Numbered from the stretch's first letter, positions 15,522 to 24,524 are shown. The stretch is DNA of 25,293 bases from JBBREP01 sp036501845 (GCA_036501845.1 DASXZO010000089.1:1-25293), one strand, 5' to 3'. Numbers and translations: made by a program. The notes: generated by a model not told the origin, from the sequence alone.

Positions 15522-18013
15522 GCGCGTACCTGTTCGAACACGACGGCTGCTTCCGGATCGGGCTCCGGATCGGCGTGCGTGCGTGTGCTTTGCCTTGAGG
15601 CGAAGACCCGTGTGCCACCAATCGCGCGTACGAGTGCAGCAAGCGTGGCGTTGGCCGTCTCGTCCCACGAGGCGGCACCTCCCCACGGCCGCGGTCGCGG
15701 AGGTCGGTCGATCCATTGCGGCAGCATCTCGAGGAGCGCGTCGCCGAGCACGCGAGGGTCGGCTGTGGTGGCGATCCCTCCCGCGGCTGCAATGGAGTCG
15801 CGCAAGCCGGCGACGTCGTAACCGGCCGTCGGAGTTCCGAGCGCCGCGGCCTCGGACACGATCAGGCCCCAACCTTCGCGGACCGATGTTGCGAGCAGTG
15901 CGTGGGCCGATCCCAAGATCTGTTGCTTGGTCGAGGCCGAGCACCAACCTGCGAGCTCGACACCGGGATGATGCCGCCGCGCGATGCGGCGCGCCATCGG
16001 GCCGGAACCGATGATCGTCAGTCGGGCCTCGGGCATGCGCGTGCGCACACGCTCGAAGGCCGCGATCGCGTCGTTGGCTCGTTTCGAGCGCACGAGCCGG
16101 CCGCAGAACGCAAGCGTCGGTATCGCAGCTTTTGCCGAGGGCGCAGCCGGGTCGACGTCGTCGATACCCACCGGCAAGACCGTGACGTCGCGGATGCCGT
16201 ACGTGATCAACGACTCCTTGCTCGAATCCGAAATGGTGAGCGTCGGCACGTCTCGGTAGCGGCGCAGCCAGCGCGGTTCGAGCACGAAACGGCCGAGCGC
16301 CGCCGCTGGTAACGGCGCCTCGTACCACCACACCTCACGAGCTACCTGATGAATCAGCGCGACGACCGGAGTGGAGCCGGCCACCCGAGGTGCGTCGAAC
16401 GGTTTTGTGTTCACGCAGTCGACGATCACGTCGAAGTCGCGGTGTTCGCTGACGAAACGGCGGGCGTTGCGGTACACCGTGAGCCGGTTGCCGGCCCGCA
16501 CGATGTCGACACCCTCCACACGCTCACGTGCCGGGCGACCTTCGACCGCGGCACTGCACAACGTGACCTCGTGGCCACCTGCGACCCATCGGCGCGCGAG
16601 CTGTTCGACGTAGACCTCTGATCCACCGGCTTGCGGATGCGCGAGATCGCGCCAAGCCAGCACGAGGATGTGCAACCGATCAGGCTCGCCATACGGCGAC
16701 GTCGACGCCACAGTTGCGGCCCGCGACCCGACCTCCTCCTGCTCCCCGGAGGCGGCTTCGACCGAGCCGGACCCGGAGGTGGCGGCACGGCGTTCTCTGG
16801 CCATCACCACCGCGGTGACCGCGACCTGGATGCTCGCACCGGCGAGCGCGGAGGTCGCGAGTTGTTGGGGCGAGGCGTGCCACGTGGCGGTCGCGGCGAA
16901 TTCGCAGACCATGCCGATCCAAGGCAGCAGCGCCAGCCGGGAGTGCCGGGCAAAGTGGAACGTCGCGAGCATCGATGCCAACGCGACAGGAACAGTCGCG
17001 AGCGCGCACAGCACGAGCACGGTGCCGCCCTTGGCGAAGCCGCGCCCGAAGGTGATCGTGAGGAGGCGCCCACCGGCGAGCACGATCGCACCGATTCCCA
17101 CGACGGTCAGGCACAAGGCCAGGCCCATGGCGTCGCGCAGCGCGCGCCACGCTTCGTGCCCGCGCCGATCGTCACGCAATGTCGCAACGAACCGGGGCAT
17201 GGCAATCATCACAACGGCCTGCGGCAATACGAGCACGGCACGCGCAGCGGTACCGGCGGCCACGTAGAGCGCCCGGTCGCGACCGACCAGCGAATGTCCC
17301 GCGATGAGCACGTCGACCGAGCCGAGCAGCCACACCCCGAGTGTCATGGCGAACGTGTCGACGGTCAGCGCCCATGGAAGCCGTACGGGAACCGAAGCAT
17401 CGGCGTTCCGTGTCGCTCGCCAGGCGATGGCGACGCCGGCAGCCTCGCCGATGAACGTCCCGAGCATCGCGCCGTCGATACCGAGCCACGCAGTGAAGAC
17501 GATGCCGGAGACGACTCGAACCGCGACCGCGCCAGCGATCGATGAGGCCGCGACATCAAAGCGGCGCCACCCGACCGCGACGCCGCGCGTCACGGCCGCA
17601 AGGCCCGCGGCGCCGGCATACGGACCGAGGAGTGCAGCTGCGCTCGTCGAACCGAGATGCAGGAACGAGTCGATGAACGGTCCTGCGACCGCGAGCACGA
17701 TCGCGACACCAACCGCACCTACGGCTGCGCGACGGAGCAGCCCGCGCGAGTCGGCCGAATCGCCAGCCTCGGCAACCGATCGAGTGATCGCGGTTTGCAG
17801 CGCGGCGAGCGGGATCGTCAACGCGACCGTGAGCGTGAGCAACGTACCGAGGGCGCCGTAGGCGCTGGGGCCGACGATGCGAGCCGCAGCAGCGTGAAAC
17901 GCGAAGTTCCCCGCGTTCTGGATCAGCAGGGCACCGAGGATGCACGCGCCACCGGCGCTCAAGGTGCTGCCCCACTGACGCGGCGCCGGCGGCGATGCCT
18001 GGCGTCCTTGCAC
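15518..18013 (-). CDS. Flippase-GT4 glycosyltransferase fusion
   Basis: The 831-residue protein has a membrane half (residues about 15-405) with some twelve hydrophobic segments of the polysaccharide-flippase (Wzx/MurJ-like, MOP) type; examples are AARIVGPSAYGALGTLLTL and LVLPQAVVMIAMPRF. A charged linker follows at about 406-445. A GT4 domain (447 to about 800) begins LHILVLAWRDLAHPQAGGSE, a classic GT4 donor-site loop, and contains the E-x7-E pair E713/E721 in EGWGLIVSEAAALG. MOP flippases move undecaprenyl- or polyprenyl-linked glycans across the membrane, while GT4 enzymes add sugars in the cytoplasm. The fusion suggests coupling of a late chain step to export (inference). GTG 18013 has GAGGAGG six bases upstream, so this is the first gene of the leftward operon. 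It is divergent from the LPFTG gene. Confidence 0.86.
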   Translation of the reverse strand: MQGRQASPPAPRQWGSTLSAGGACILGALLIQNAGNFAFHAAAARIVGPSAYGALGTLLTLTVALTIPLAALQTAITRSVAEAGDSADSRGLLRRAAVGAVGVAIVLAVAGPFIDSFLHLGSTSAAALLGPYAGAAGLAAVTRGVAVGWRRFDVAASSIAGAVAVRVVSGIVFTAWLGIDGAMLGTFIGEAAGVAIAWRATRNADASVPVRLPWALTVDTFAMTLGVWLLGSVDVLIAGHSLVGRDRALYVAAGTAARAVLVLPQAVVMIAMPRFVATLRDDRRGHEAWRALRDAMGLALCLTVVGIGAIVLAGGRLLTITFGRGFAKGGTVLVLCALATVPVALASMLATFHFARHSRLALLPWIGMVCEFAATATWHASPQQLATSALAGASIQVAVTAVVMARERRAATSGSGSVEAASGEQEEVGSRAATVASTSPYGEPDRLHILVLAWRDLAHPQAGGSEVYVEQLARRWVAGGHEVTLCSAAVEGRPARERVEGVDIVRAGNRLTVYRNARRFVSEHRDFDVIVDCVNTKPFDAPRVAGSTPVVALIHQVAREVWWYEAPLPAAALGRFVLEPRWLRRYRDVPTLTISDSSKESLITYGIRDVTVLPVGIDDVDPAAPSAKAAIPTLAFCGRLVRSKRANDAIAAFERVRTRMPEARLTIIGSGPMARRIARRHHPGVELAGWCSASTKQQILGSAHALLATSVREGWGLIVSEAAALGTPTAGYDVAGLRDSIAAAGGIATTADPRVLGDALLEMLPQWIDRPPRPRPWGGAASWDETANATLAALVRAIGGTRVFASRQSTRTHADPEPDPEAAVVFEQVRA

Positions 18014-18280
18014 TCTGCCTCCTCGTTCCCGCGCCGAACGTCACCGCGGTGCCGACGTGCAGCCGGTATCGACGGACAACCGCGAATCCTGGAGTCGCAT
18101 CGCCCTCTCGCACTGCATCATGTGCGCGTCGAGGCCTGCAATTGCTCAACTATCGCCGTTCGTGCGTACCAGCCCTCAAGCAAATGCCGTCGCCAGTCGT
18201 TCTGGTTCCGTGCGTCCACGCTGTGCGCGTCACAAGCCGCCGCGTTCGCATTTCCGCCCACCGCGTTTGTCTGGAGGACC
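18014..18280. promoter_or_regulatory. Divergent intergenic region of the glycan locus
   Basis: The 267 bp separate the starts of the leftward flippase-GT4 operon and the rightward LPFTG operon, so promoters for both should lie here. I see ribosome binding sites at both edges (GAGGAGG complement near 18020-18026; GGAGG at 18273-18277). I found no -35/-10 pair that I would defend. ORFs crossing it look like non-coding shadows. Confidence 0.5.
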
Positions 18281-18772
18281 ATGCGCAGGTTCGTGTTCGC
18301 GACAGCCATTGTGGCTTGCCTACTCACCCTCGGTGCGGGCATCGCCTCGGCCGTCGATTACCCGGCCCGGGCGGGCGCCTTGCTCGTCCGTGGAAGAACC
18401 GACTCGGGCGCAACGATCGCCGGCTGCGGGTTTGCCGCCGGCGCTGGCGTGCAGATCCAGGTCGATAGCGCCGGCGACGGTGCGACGAATGCGACCGACG
18501 TTGGGTGCATCAGCCAGCAGGTCGCGCTCAGTTCCGCCGCGCACGTCGTGACCGCCACAGGCTTGGATCCGAACGGTGAAATGCTGACGCTCAGCGCGAA
18601 CGTGTCGGCCACCGACCCCTCTTCCACGTCGACGTCGGGGTCGAGCCTGCCGTTCACCGGTGCCAACAGCTTGTTGGCCGGAGGAATCGCGATCGCAATG
18701 CTTGCAGTCGGTGGCCTGTTCACGTTTGTCACGCGACGGCGCGCCACCGACCGACCGAGTATTCAGGGCTGA
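18281..18772 (+). CDS. Small LPFTG sortase-anchored surface protein
   Basis: The 163-residue product has a signal peptide (MRRFVFATAIVACLLTLG, probable cleavage after ASA, residue 24). A short exported domain with two cysteines (C49, C76) is followed by a Ser/Thr-rich spacer (TDPSSTSTSGSS). The C-terminal sorting signal is LPFTG at 123-127, then a hydrophobic stretch and a TRRR tail. This is a complete class A-like sortase substrate, to be linked to peptidoglycan or another wall amine. No sortase gene is in the window. GGAGG at 18273-18277 supports ATG 18281. The flippase-GT2 start follows within about 7-31 bases, so they are co-transcribed. The exported domain matches nothing I recognise; two cysteines suggest a disulfide. 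Confidence 0.82.
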   Translation: MRRFVFATAIVACLLTLGAGIASAVDYPARAGALLVRGRTDSGATIAGCGFAAGAGVQIQVDSAGDGATNATDVGCISQQVALSSAAHVVTATGLDPNGEMLTLSANVSATDPSSTSTSGSSLPFTGANSLLAGGIAIAMLAVGGLFTFVTRRRATDRPSIQG

Positions 18773-18803
18773 TCCCCTGGTGAGCTGCGCAACGGCACCC
18801 GAG

Positions 18804-20864
18804 ATGGTGGACGTGCCGCCGTCGACCACCACTCTCGGGTTGCTGCGCAGGTTCGACGCGACCTACGGCCGGGGCGGCGCGCTGCTCGCCTTGGCGCTCG
18901 TCGCATCGGGCATGAGCTCGGTCGTGTACCGCGCGCTCGTGGCGAGCAGGATCGGCGCACTCGATCGCTCTGCGCTCGCCACCGTGCTCGCGGTGCTGCT
19001 CGTATGCGCCGCGCCGTTCGAGGGTCTGTTCGTGCTTGCCGCGCGCCGCGCCTCCCGAGCCGACGGGCGCATTCCTGCGTGGCGCACACCAGCAATCCAG
19101 GTCGCGTACGGCGCCACTTTGGCGGCCATCGCCGCGGGCGTGGCGCTGCGGCTGTGCGGCCGTGCTCCCGGGATCGTCGTCATGACACCGGCGCTCGTCG
19201 CCGAGGTCGCGATGATCGGAGCGGGCGTGGTGCCGCGCGGCGTGCTGCTCGGCGTCGGTCGACCGATACCGGTCGCCGCGGCGTTGACGACAGGGATGGC
19301 AGCGCGTGTCGGTGCGGCGCTCGTGCTGTTGACCCTCGGGGCCGGGCTCGGTGGTGTGCTCACGTCGTTGGTGTTCGGCGAGGTCGTCACCACGGCGTTG
19401 CTCTGGCGTTCGGCGGCCCAAGTCAGCCGTACGGAATGGTCCACCGCGACAGGCGCAAGCGACGCCCCTCCGCTCGATCTGTTTCGAGGCTCATTCGAAC
19501 CCGGCGTTGCCTTCGCGTCGCTATACCTCTTCGGCCTGGTGCCGGCGATGTTCGCGCACCGCTTCCTGTCCGGCCCGGTTGCGGGCCAGTTCGTGGCGGC
19601 GTACACGGCCGTACGGATCATGCTGTTCCTTCCGCTGGCGATCGCCGTGGTCGGTATTCCGAAATTCGCGCGAGGTGGCGCCGAGGCCGTCGAAGCGTTG
19701 CGCGTGACACTGCGCATCGCTGCGGGGTCGAGCCTGGTCGCGATGATCCTCGTTGCAGCAATCCGCCCGGGCTTCGCGCTCGACCTCGTGTCGAACGCTC
19801 CCGCGGCGCCGCTCGCCCTCCTGTTGCTGCTCGGCACCGTGGCGTGCGCGCTCGGCCTGCTGGGTGTGTTGGTCACGTATCACGTGGTGCGCGGCCTGCC
19901 GTGCGCGGGCACGCTGCTCGGCGCGCTGGGTTTCGCCATCGTGATCGCGTTGGCGTGGCACCCCTCTCTCGGGGCGTTGATCACGGTGGTCATGCTCGTG
20001 AGCCTGGCCGCGCTCGCGCGCCTCCTCGCCGGGCCCGCGCTCGTGGGTCCGGCCGTGCCGTGGGCTGGCGCCGACCGTCGTCGCGCGCCCAACCCGGAAA
20101 CTGCCGACCTCGAACTCTCGGTGATCGTGCCCTACTACAACCCAGGGAACGCGCTACGACGCAACGTGCTTGCGCTGGTCGACGCGCTCGAGCGGGAGGG
20201 CGTCAAGTTCGAGGTGATCGCCGTCTCCGACGGCTCGACCGACGGGAGCGACCGTTCACTGGTTGGGCTCGACGACCGCGTCCAGAGCGTGGCGCTCGCG
20301 CGCAACCAGGGCAAGGGCGCCGCGCTGTGCGCCGGTATTGCGGTTGCTCATGGTCACTATCTCGGATTCATCGACGCCGACGGCGACATTCCGGCACAGC
20401 TGTGGCACAGCTTCGTCACCCTGACCGCCCTGTACGACCCCGACATCATCGTGGGTTCGAAACGTCACTCCCTGTCGGACGTGAGCTACACACCGCTTCG
20501 GCGCGTGTACTCCCGACTGTTCCAGACCCTCGTGCACGCGCTCTTCCGCATCGATGTTGCCGACACCCAAACCGGCATCAAGGTGTTCCGCCGCGACGTG
20601 CTTGCCGACGTACTTCCCCTCCTCGTCGAGGACGGATTCGTATTCGACGTCGAGCTCCTGGTCGTTGCACACCGCCGCCGTTGGCGTCGGGTACTCGAGG
20701 CACCGGTACGCATCGAACCGCGGGATCGCAGCACCGTGTCGGCGCACACCGCGTGGAAGATGTTCGGCCAGACGATCATGCTCGCGGCGCGGTTGTACCT
20801 GACGCGCACGTACGACACGCCGGCAGTAGAACCCGCGCCGACATCGATCCTCACTCCAGCGTGA
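18804..20864 (+). CDS. Flippase-like membrane protein fused to GT2 glycosyltransferase
   Basis: The product (686 residues from ATG 18804; GTG 18780 is an alternative, and neither has a clear ribosome site) has an N-terminal membrane half of about twelve hydrophobic segments. It resembles the flippase half of the divergent gene: compare YTAVRIMLFLPLAIAVVGIPKF here with YVAAGTAARAVLVLP...IAMPRF there. From about residue 435 a GT2 domain follows: LSVIVPYYNPGNALRRN, FEVIAVSDGSTDGS, ARNQGKGAALCAGIA, the metal motif FIDADGDIPAQLW (D524-x-D526), and DTQTGIKVFRRDVL. This is the pattern of dolichyl/polyprenyl-phosphate hexose synthases (DPM1/GtrB-like). It may therefore make a polyprenyl-phosphate-sugar and flip it (inference). 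Such a donor is just what the downstream GT-C enzyme would use. The stop overlaps the next start as GTGA. Confidence 0.82.
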   Translation: MVDVPPSTTTLGLLRRFDATYGRGGALLALALVASGMSSVVYRALVASRIGALDRSALATVLAVLLVCAAPFEGLFVLAARRASRADGRIPAWRTPAIQVAYGATLAAIAAGVALRLCGRAPGIVVMTPALVAEVAMIGAGVVPRGVLLGVGRPIPVAAALTTGMAARVGAALVLLTLGAGLGGVLTSLVFGEVVTTALLWRSAAQVSRTEWSTATGASDAPPLDLFRGSFEPGVAFASLYLFGLVPAMFAHRFLSGPVAGQFVAAYTAVRIMLFLPLAIAVVGIPKFARGGAEAVEALRVTLRIAAGSSLVAMILVAAIRPGFALDLVSNAPAAPLALLLLLGTVACALGLLGVLVTYHVVRGLPCAGTLLGALGFAIVIALAWHPSLGALITVVMLVSLAALARLLAGPALVGPAVPWAGADRRRAPNPETADLELSVIVPYYNPGNALRRNVLALVDALEREGVKFEVIAVSDGSTDGSDRSLVGLDDRVQSVALARNQGKGAALCAGIAVAHGHYLGFIDADGDIPAQLWHSFVTLTALYDPDIIVGSKRHSLSDVSYTPLRRVYSRLFQTLVHALFRIDVADTQTGIKVFRRDVLADVLPLLVEDGFVFDVELLVVAHRRRWRRVLEAPVRIEPRDRSTVSAHTAWKMFGQTIMLAARLYLTRTYDTPAVEPAPTSILTPA

Positions 20865-23800
20865 CCACGATCGCGTCGCCGGCGGCGCTCACTGAGACCC
20901 GAGTGGCCCCCGCTCGGCGGCGCCCACGGAGTGATGTGTTCGCGCTGCTCGTCCCGAGCGTGGTCGCGGGACTCGTCACGTTCTCGTGGTTCCCATGGAA
21001 TCGCTACTTGGCCGCGGGTGACGTCACTCCGTTCCTTCGCGACGGCGACAGCTCGGAGCTGTTCGATCTCTGGAACCATCGCGTCACCGGCGCGGGCGCG
21101 GCGTCACCTGCAGTGGTACGAGCGCTCGAAGTGATCGTGATCAGGTCGACCAGCCTCTTCGGGGGCTCCGACATGGTCGCGCAGCATGTGTTCTACGCAC
21201 TCGTGATGGCGTTCGCCGCCTTCGGAGCGGCGTATCTCGCGAGGTCGTTCGTGCGTGACCCGATCGCGGTGGGAGCCGCCGGGCTCCTCGGGTCGCTGAA
21301 CGTGTTCATCCTCGTCCATCTGCCGAACCCGCTCACGATGATCTGGCTCGGCCTCGTGGCCGTCTGTGGCGGCATGATCGTGCGCGCAGCGCGCGGGGCA
21401 CCGCTTTCGGTCATCAGCTTCGCCGCGGTGACACTGATCGCCTCGTACCTTTCGTTGAACCCGCCGCTGCTCGCAACCGCGACCGTCACCCTCATCGGAG
21501 TCGCGTGCGCGGCGACGCTGCTCGTCGGTCCTGGTGGCACGCGCCGGGCATGGAAATTCCTTGCGCGCGCGGCGCCCTGGACCATCGGATTCAACCTCTG
21601 GTGGCTGGTCCCGACGGCGCTTGCCACCGGATCGCGGCAAGGGTTGGTCGTCACGGCGGTGACCCGCGTCGAGGATTGGTCGTGGTCACAGGCGCGCAAC
21701 TCGATTCCGAACCTTCTCTCGTTCACGGCGCACTGGGGCTGGGTGTATCCGCAGTACATGCCGTTTGCGCACAGCCTCGACACGTATCCATGGGCGTTGT
21801 TCCGCTGGTCGCTGCCCACTCTCGCGGTGACGGCGTTGTTCCTCGTGCGCGGCCGGCGACGGATCGCGTCGTGGACGCTCGTGGCCGCGAGCGTCGTGGC
21901 CTTGTTCTTGGCCAAAGGGCTGCACTGGCCGTTCGAATCGGTGAACCTGTGGGCGTATCAACACGTTCCCGGGCTCTGGCTGCTCCGCGATCCGTTCAAC
22001 AAGGTCGCGGGCGTGATCTTGCTCTCGATGGTCGTACTTGCGGCAATGACGATCGAGATCGTGAGGGAACGGGCGTCGGCAATCGACGCGTCGCGTGCGA
22101 TGACCGTCGCGGTCGGCGTGGTGGCGGTGGCTGCGTGCTCGGCCATTGCGTTCCCGTACCCGCTGTGGACGGGAGCCGTGGGCCCGAACGGCAAGGACGG
22201 AGCTGGGCTTCCGTCGATCCGAGTCGCGGTGCCATCGGCCTGGCACAACCTGGCGAACACCTTGAACGCGTCCTCGACACCGGGCAAGGCCCTCGTGTTA
22301 CCGCTCGATCCCTTCTATCAAGTCACGACCACTTGGGGATACCACGGCTCGGACACGCTCCCGATCGAGCTGCTGAGCCGCCCGGTGCTGTCGCTGCTCC
22401 CCGGCGGCTACTACACGCCGGCCGGACTCCTTCCGCAGATGTTGCGCTCGGTCGAGCAGGACATCCTGCACCACGACAACCAGCAGGCCGCGAAGCTGCT
22501 GCAAGTGCTCGGCGTGTCGTATGTGGTGTTGCGACACGATCTCGCGCTCGATCAGGTCGTGCGCACCTCAGCCGATCCCGCGGCCCTTGCTCGCGGTCTC
22601 ACGGGCATTCCCGGCGTGAGTCGTGCTCGGAGTTTCGGCGTCGCGGATGTGTATTCGGTCGCGGCACAACAAGGAACGGTGTGGACCGCGACGCAGGTGA
22701 CCGGGCTCGTGCGGCGCGACAACACGCGAATGGTCGATGCGCTCTCGGCGCTCCCGACGCGCGGCGTTGCCGTGAATCCCGCCACGACACCGGTCGACGA
22801 CCTCTCGTGGGAGGCGCCCGACCAGCCGACCGCATCGACGACGTTCACGTTGCGCAACAGCGGGAGCTACGAGATCGGCCTCGGCGGCACCGTCGCCAAG
22901 CACTATCACCTCAGCGTGACCGAAGGCGGCAGCGGTGCGCGACAGTCGCCGATGCTGCAGGTCGCGGATCCCGTCAGGATGAGTGTCGACGGCGCTGCCG
23001 TCCCGGTGACGCCGGCGCAGTACATCCCGTTGCGCAGCGCGAACGTGGTGGGCATCGCACTCGATGGCCATGTGCTCACCGATTCCACGCGCATGGACAT
23101 CGACCTCGTGAAGCCCTCTCGGCTCGAAGCATTCGTTCCCGCGCACGCGCCCTCGTCGAGCGGTGATCGCTTCTCGTCGGTTGGCGACTGCTCGCCGCGC
23201 CAGAAGGGCACGGGACCGCCGACGTCGACCCACATCACCAACGGACGCCGGATCACCGCGCAGGCCGGGGCCGCGTGCGTCACCTTCCCGGGTCCGGCCG
23301 TCTCGCCGAATGCGCTCTACCGCGTGCGGTTCGAGGCGCGTGGATCGGTAGACGGCGCCGAGCGCGCATGCCTTTGGATGAACGGTCCCGATACGTGCGC
23401 CCCGATGCGACCCGTCGCGGCGAGCCGGGGCTGGACCACATTCGACGCGGCGGTACACGCATTGCCCGGTACGACCGGCCTCGACCTGTATCTGTATGCC
23501 GATGCAACGCACGGGGAACCCGTCGTTGCGCAGTACCGCGATGTGTCGATCACACCGCTCGACGCCGTAGGCCGTGGGATCGTCGCGCCGGCAGTGCGCG
23601 TTCCGGTGACGCGTGACCTTGCTCGCGGCGAGCACCACGTGGCGTTCGACCATCTCGTGACCAGCACGCCGATCGAGGCGAACTCTCCGCTCGGCGACTG
23701 CGAGCACGACGACAATCGCACGCCGCAGCAAGCGGGCTTGGCCGTCGTGTCGATCAAGGGCGGCGTGCAGCTGCGGGCCAACGCACACGCCGCGTGCGTG

Positions 23801-24502
23801 ACGGCGTCGATCCCGCCGACGATCGTGAGAGCGGGCGGTGCGATCGCGGTCTCGGTCGATGTCCGAACCGTGCGGGGCCGCGCCGCGCGCCTGTGTCTCT
23901 GGCAATTCGGTCCGAGCCGTTGTGCTCCCATGCCGGCGGTGCCGACGACCGCCGGCTGGACCACGTACCGGACAGAGATCCAGCTGGCGAGGAACACCGT
24001 CGCGGCCCGCCTGTTCATGTACGCCGACGGGACGTCGACGGGCACAGTCACGGAGTACCGCAACCCGCGCGTCGAAGAAGTCGATCCCGAGATCGTGAAC
24101 GTGACGCCAACCGCGCCAAGCCGCGCGGCGCCGAAGGTGACGCAGGAGAAGAACGGGTCGGGGGCGTTCTCTGCGAGTGTGTCGGGTGCGTCGGGTGCAT
24201 CGGCGCCGGCCTTCGTCGTGCTCGACGAGTCGTTCAGCTCGGGCTGGCAACTGCGAGGCGCGAAGGTGCTCGGCCACACCGACGTGAACGGGTACGCCAA
24301 CGGCTGGATGATCGCATCCGGTGGTTCGATCACGATGCGGTATCGACCGAGCGTGTACGCGTCCGATGCGATCGACGTATCGGTCTTTGTGGTGCTGCTC
24401 GCCTGCGGGCTCGCGCTGTACCGCCGACGGCGCCGCACCCGCGAGGCGCGTCTGTCAGCGAGCTCGCCGTGGTGTCGCAGCCGCGATGTATTCTCGGCGT
24501 GA
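20861..24502 (+). CDS. AftD/YfhO-like GT-C membrane glycosyltransferase with duplicated Cys-rich extracytoplasmic domain
   Basis: The 1213-residue protein starts at GTG 20861, overlapping the previous stop (GTGA). Residues about 28-440 hold about eleven hydrophobic segments with a GT-C layout. The first loop is acidic (GDVTPFLRDGDSSELFDLW) and SLNPPLL and GLWLLRDPFNK follow. This resembles the N-terminal region of actinobacterial AftD-type arabinofuranosyltransferases and YfhO-like proteins, which use polyprenyl-phosphate sugars outside the membrane. A large extracytoplasmic part follows. Two related units begin at about 775 and 945, each with GDC, AACVT, CLWxxGPxxCAPM, a GWTT and YADxT segment, and four cysteines (777, 806, 837, 846; 947, 979, 1012, 1021). 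They look like beta-sandwich, possibly carbohydrate-binding, modules. The C terminus has SFSSGWQLRG and VNGYANGWMI, one membrane helix (about 1171-1187) and RRRRR. The exact sugar and the AftD assignment are uncertain. Confidence 0.75.
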   Translation: MTTIASPAALTETRVAPARRRPRSDVFALLVPSVVAGLVTFSWFPWNRYLAAGDVTPFLRDGDSSELFDLWNHRVTGAGAASPAVVRALEVIVIRSTSLFGGSDMVAQHVFYALVMAFAAFGAAYLARSFVRDPIAVGAAGLLGSLNVFILVHLPNPLTMIWLGLVAVCGGMIVRAARGAPLSVISFAAVTLIASYLSLNPPLLATATVTLIGVACAATLLVGPGGTRRAWKFLARAAPWTIGFNLWWLVPTALATGSRQGLVVTAVTRVEDWSWSQARNSIPNLLSFTAHWGWVYPQYMPFAHSLDTYPWALFRWSLPTLAVTALFLVRGRRRIASWTLVAASVVALFLAKGLHWPFESVNLWAYQHVPGLWLLRDPFNKVAGVILLSMVVLAAMTIEIVRERASAIDASRAMTVAVGVVAVAACSAIAFPYPLWTGAVGPNGKDGAGLPSIRVAVPSAWHNLANTLNASSTPGKALVLPLDPFYQVTTTWGYHGSDTLPIELLSRPVLSLLPGGYYTPAGLLPQMLRSVEQDILHHDNQQAAKLLQVLGVSYVVLRHDLALDQVVRTSADPAALARGLTGIPGVSRARSFGVADVYSVAAQQGTVWTATQVTGLVRRDNTRMVDALSALPTRGVAVNPATTPVDDLSWEAPDQPTASTTFTLRNSGSYEIGLGGTVAKHYHLSVTEGGSGARQSPMLQVADPVRMSVDGAAVPVTPAQYIPLRSANVVGIALDGHVLTDSTRMDIDLVKPSRLEAFVPAHAPSSSGDRFSSVGDCSPRQKGTGPPTSTHITNGRRITAQAGAACVTFPGPAVSPNALYRVRFEARGSVDGAERACLWMNGPDTCAPMRPVAASRGWTTFDAAVHALPGTTGLDLYLYADATHGEPVVAQYRDVSITPLDAVGRGIVAPAVRVPVTRDLARGEHHVAFDHLVTSTPIEANSPLGDCEHDDNRTPQQAGLAVVSIKGGVQLRANAHAACVTASIPPTIVRAGGAIAVSVDVRTVRGRAARLCLWQFGPSRCAPMPAVPTTAGWTTYRTEIQLARNTVAARLFMYADGTSTGTVTEYRNPRVEEVDPEIVNVTPTAPSRAAPKVTQEKNGSGAFSASVSGASGASAPAFVVLDESFSSGWQLRGAKVLGHTDVNGYANGWMIASGGSITMRYRPSVYASDAIDVSVFVVLLACGLALYRRRRRTREARLSASSPWCRSRDVFSA

Positions 24503-24524
24503 ACCGGCAACTGCTGCTGCCGGT
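24503..24524. other. Small inverted repeat after the GT-C gene
   Basis: ACCGGCA (24503-24509) and TGCCGGT (24518-24524) form a perfect 7-bp stem around eight bases, directly after the GT-C stop. No T tract follows, so it may be a weak terminator or transcript-stabilising hairpin. Confidence 0.35.

Noticed and set aside
15522..16331. Upstream extension of the GT2-GT4 frame
   Set aside because: It overlaps the GT4 part of the previous gene in another frame; the GTGA overlap at 15521 gives the expected GT2 N terminus.
18118..18342. Minus-strand ORF in the divergent region
   Set aside because: It has no ribosome site and overlaps the signal peptide of the LPFTG gene; nothing recognisable.
19004..20860. 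Upstream extension of the GT-C frame to 1832 codons
   Set aside because: The extension is Arg-rich shadow of the flippase-GT2 gene; GTG 20861 overlaps that gene's stop and starts the plausible membrane protein.
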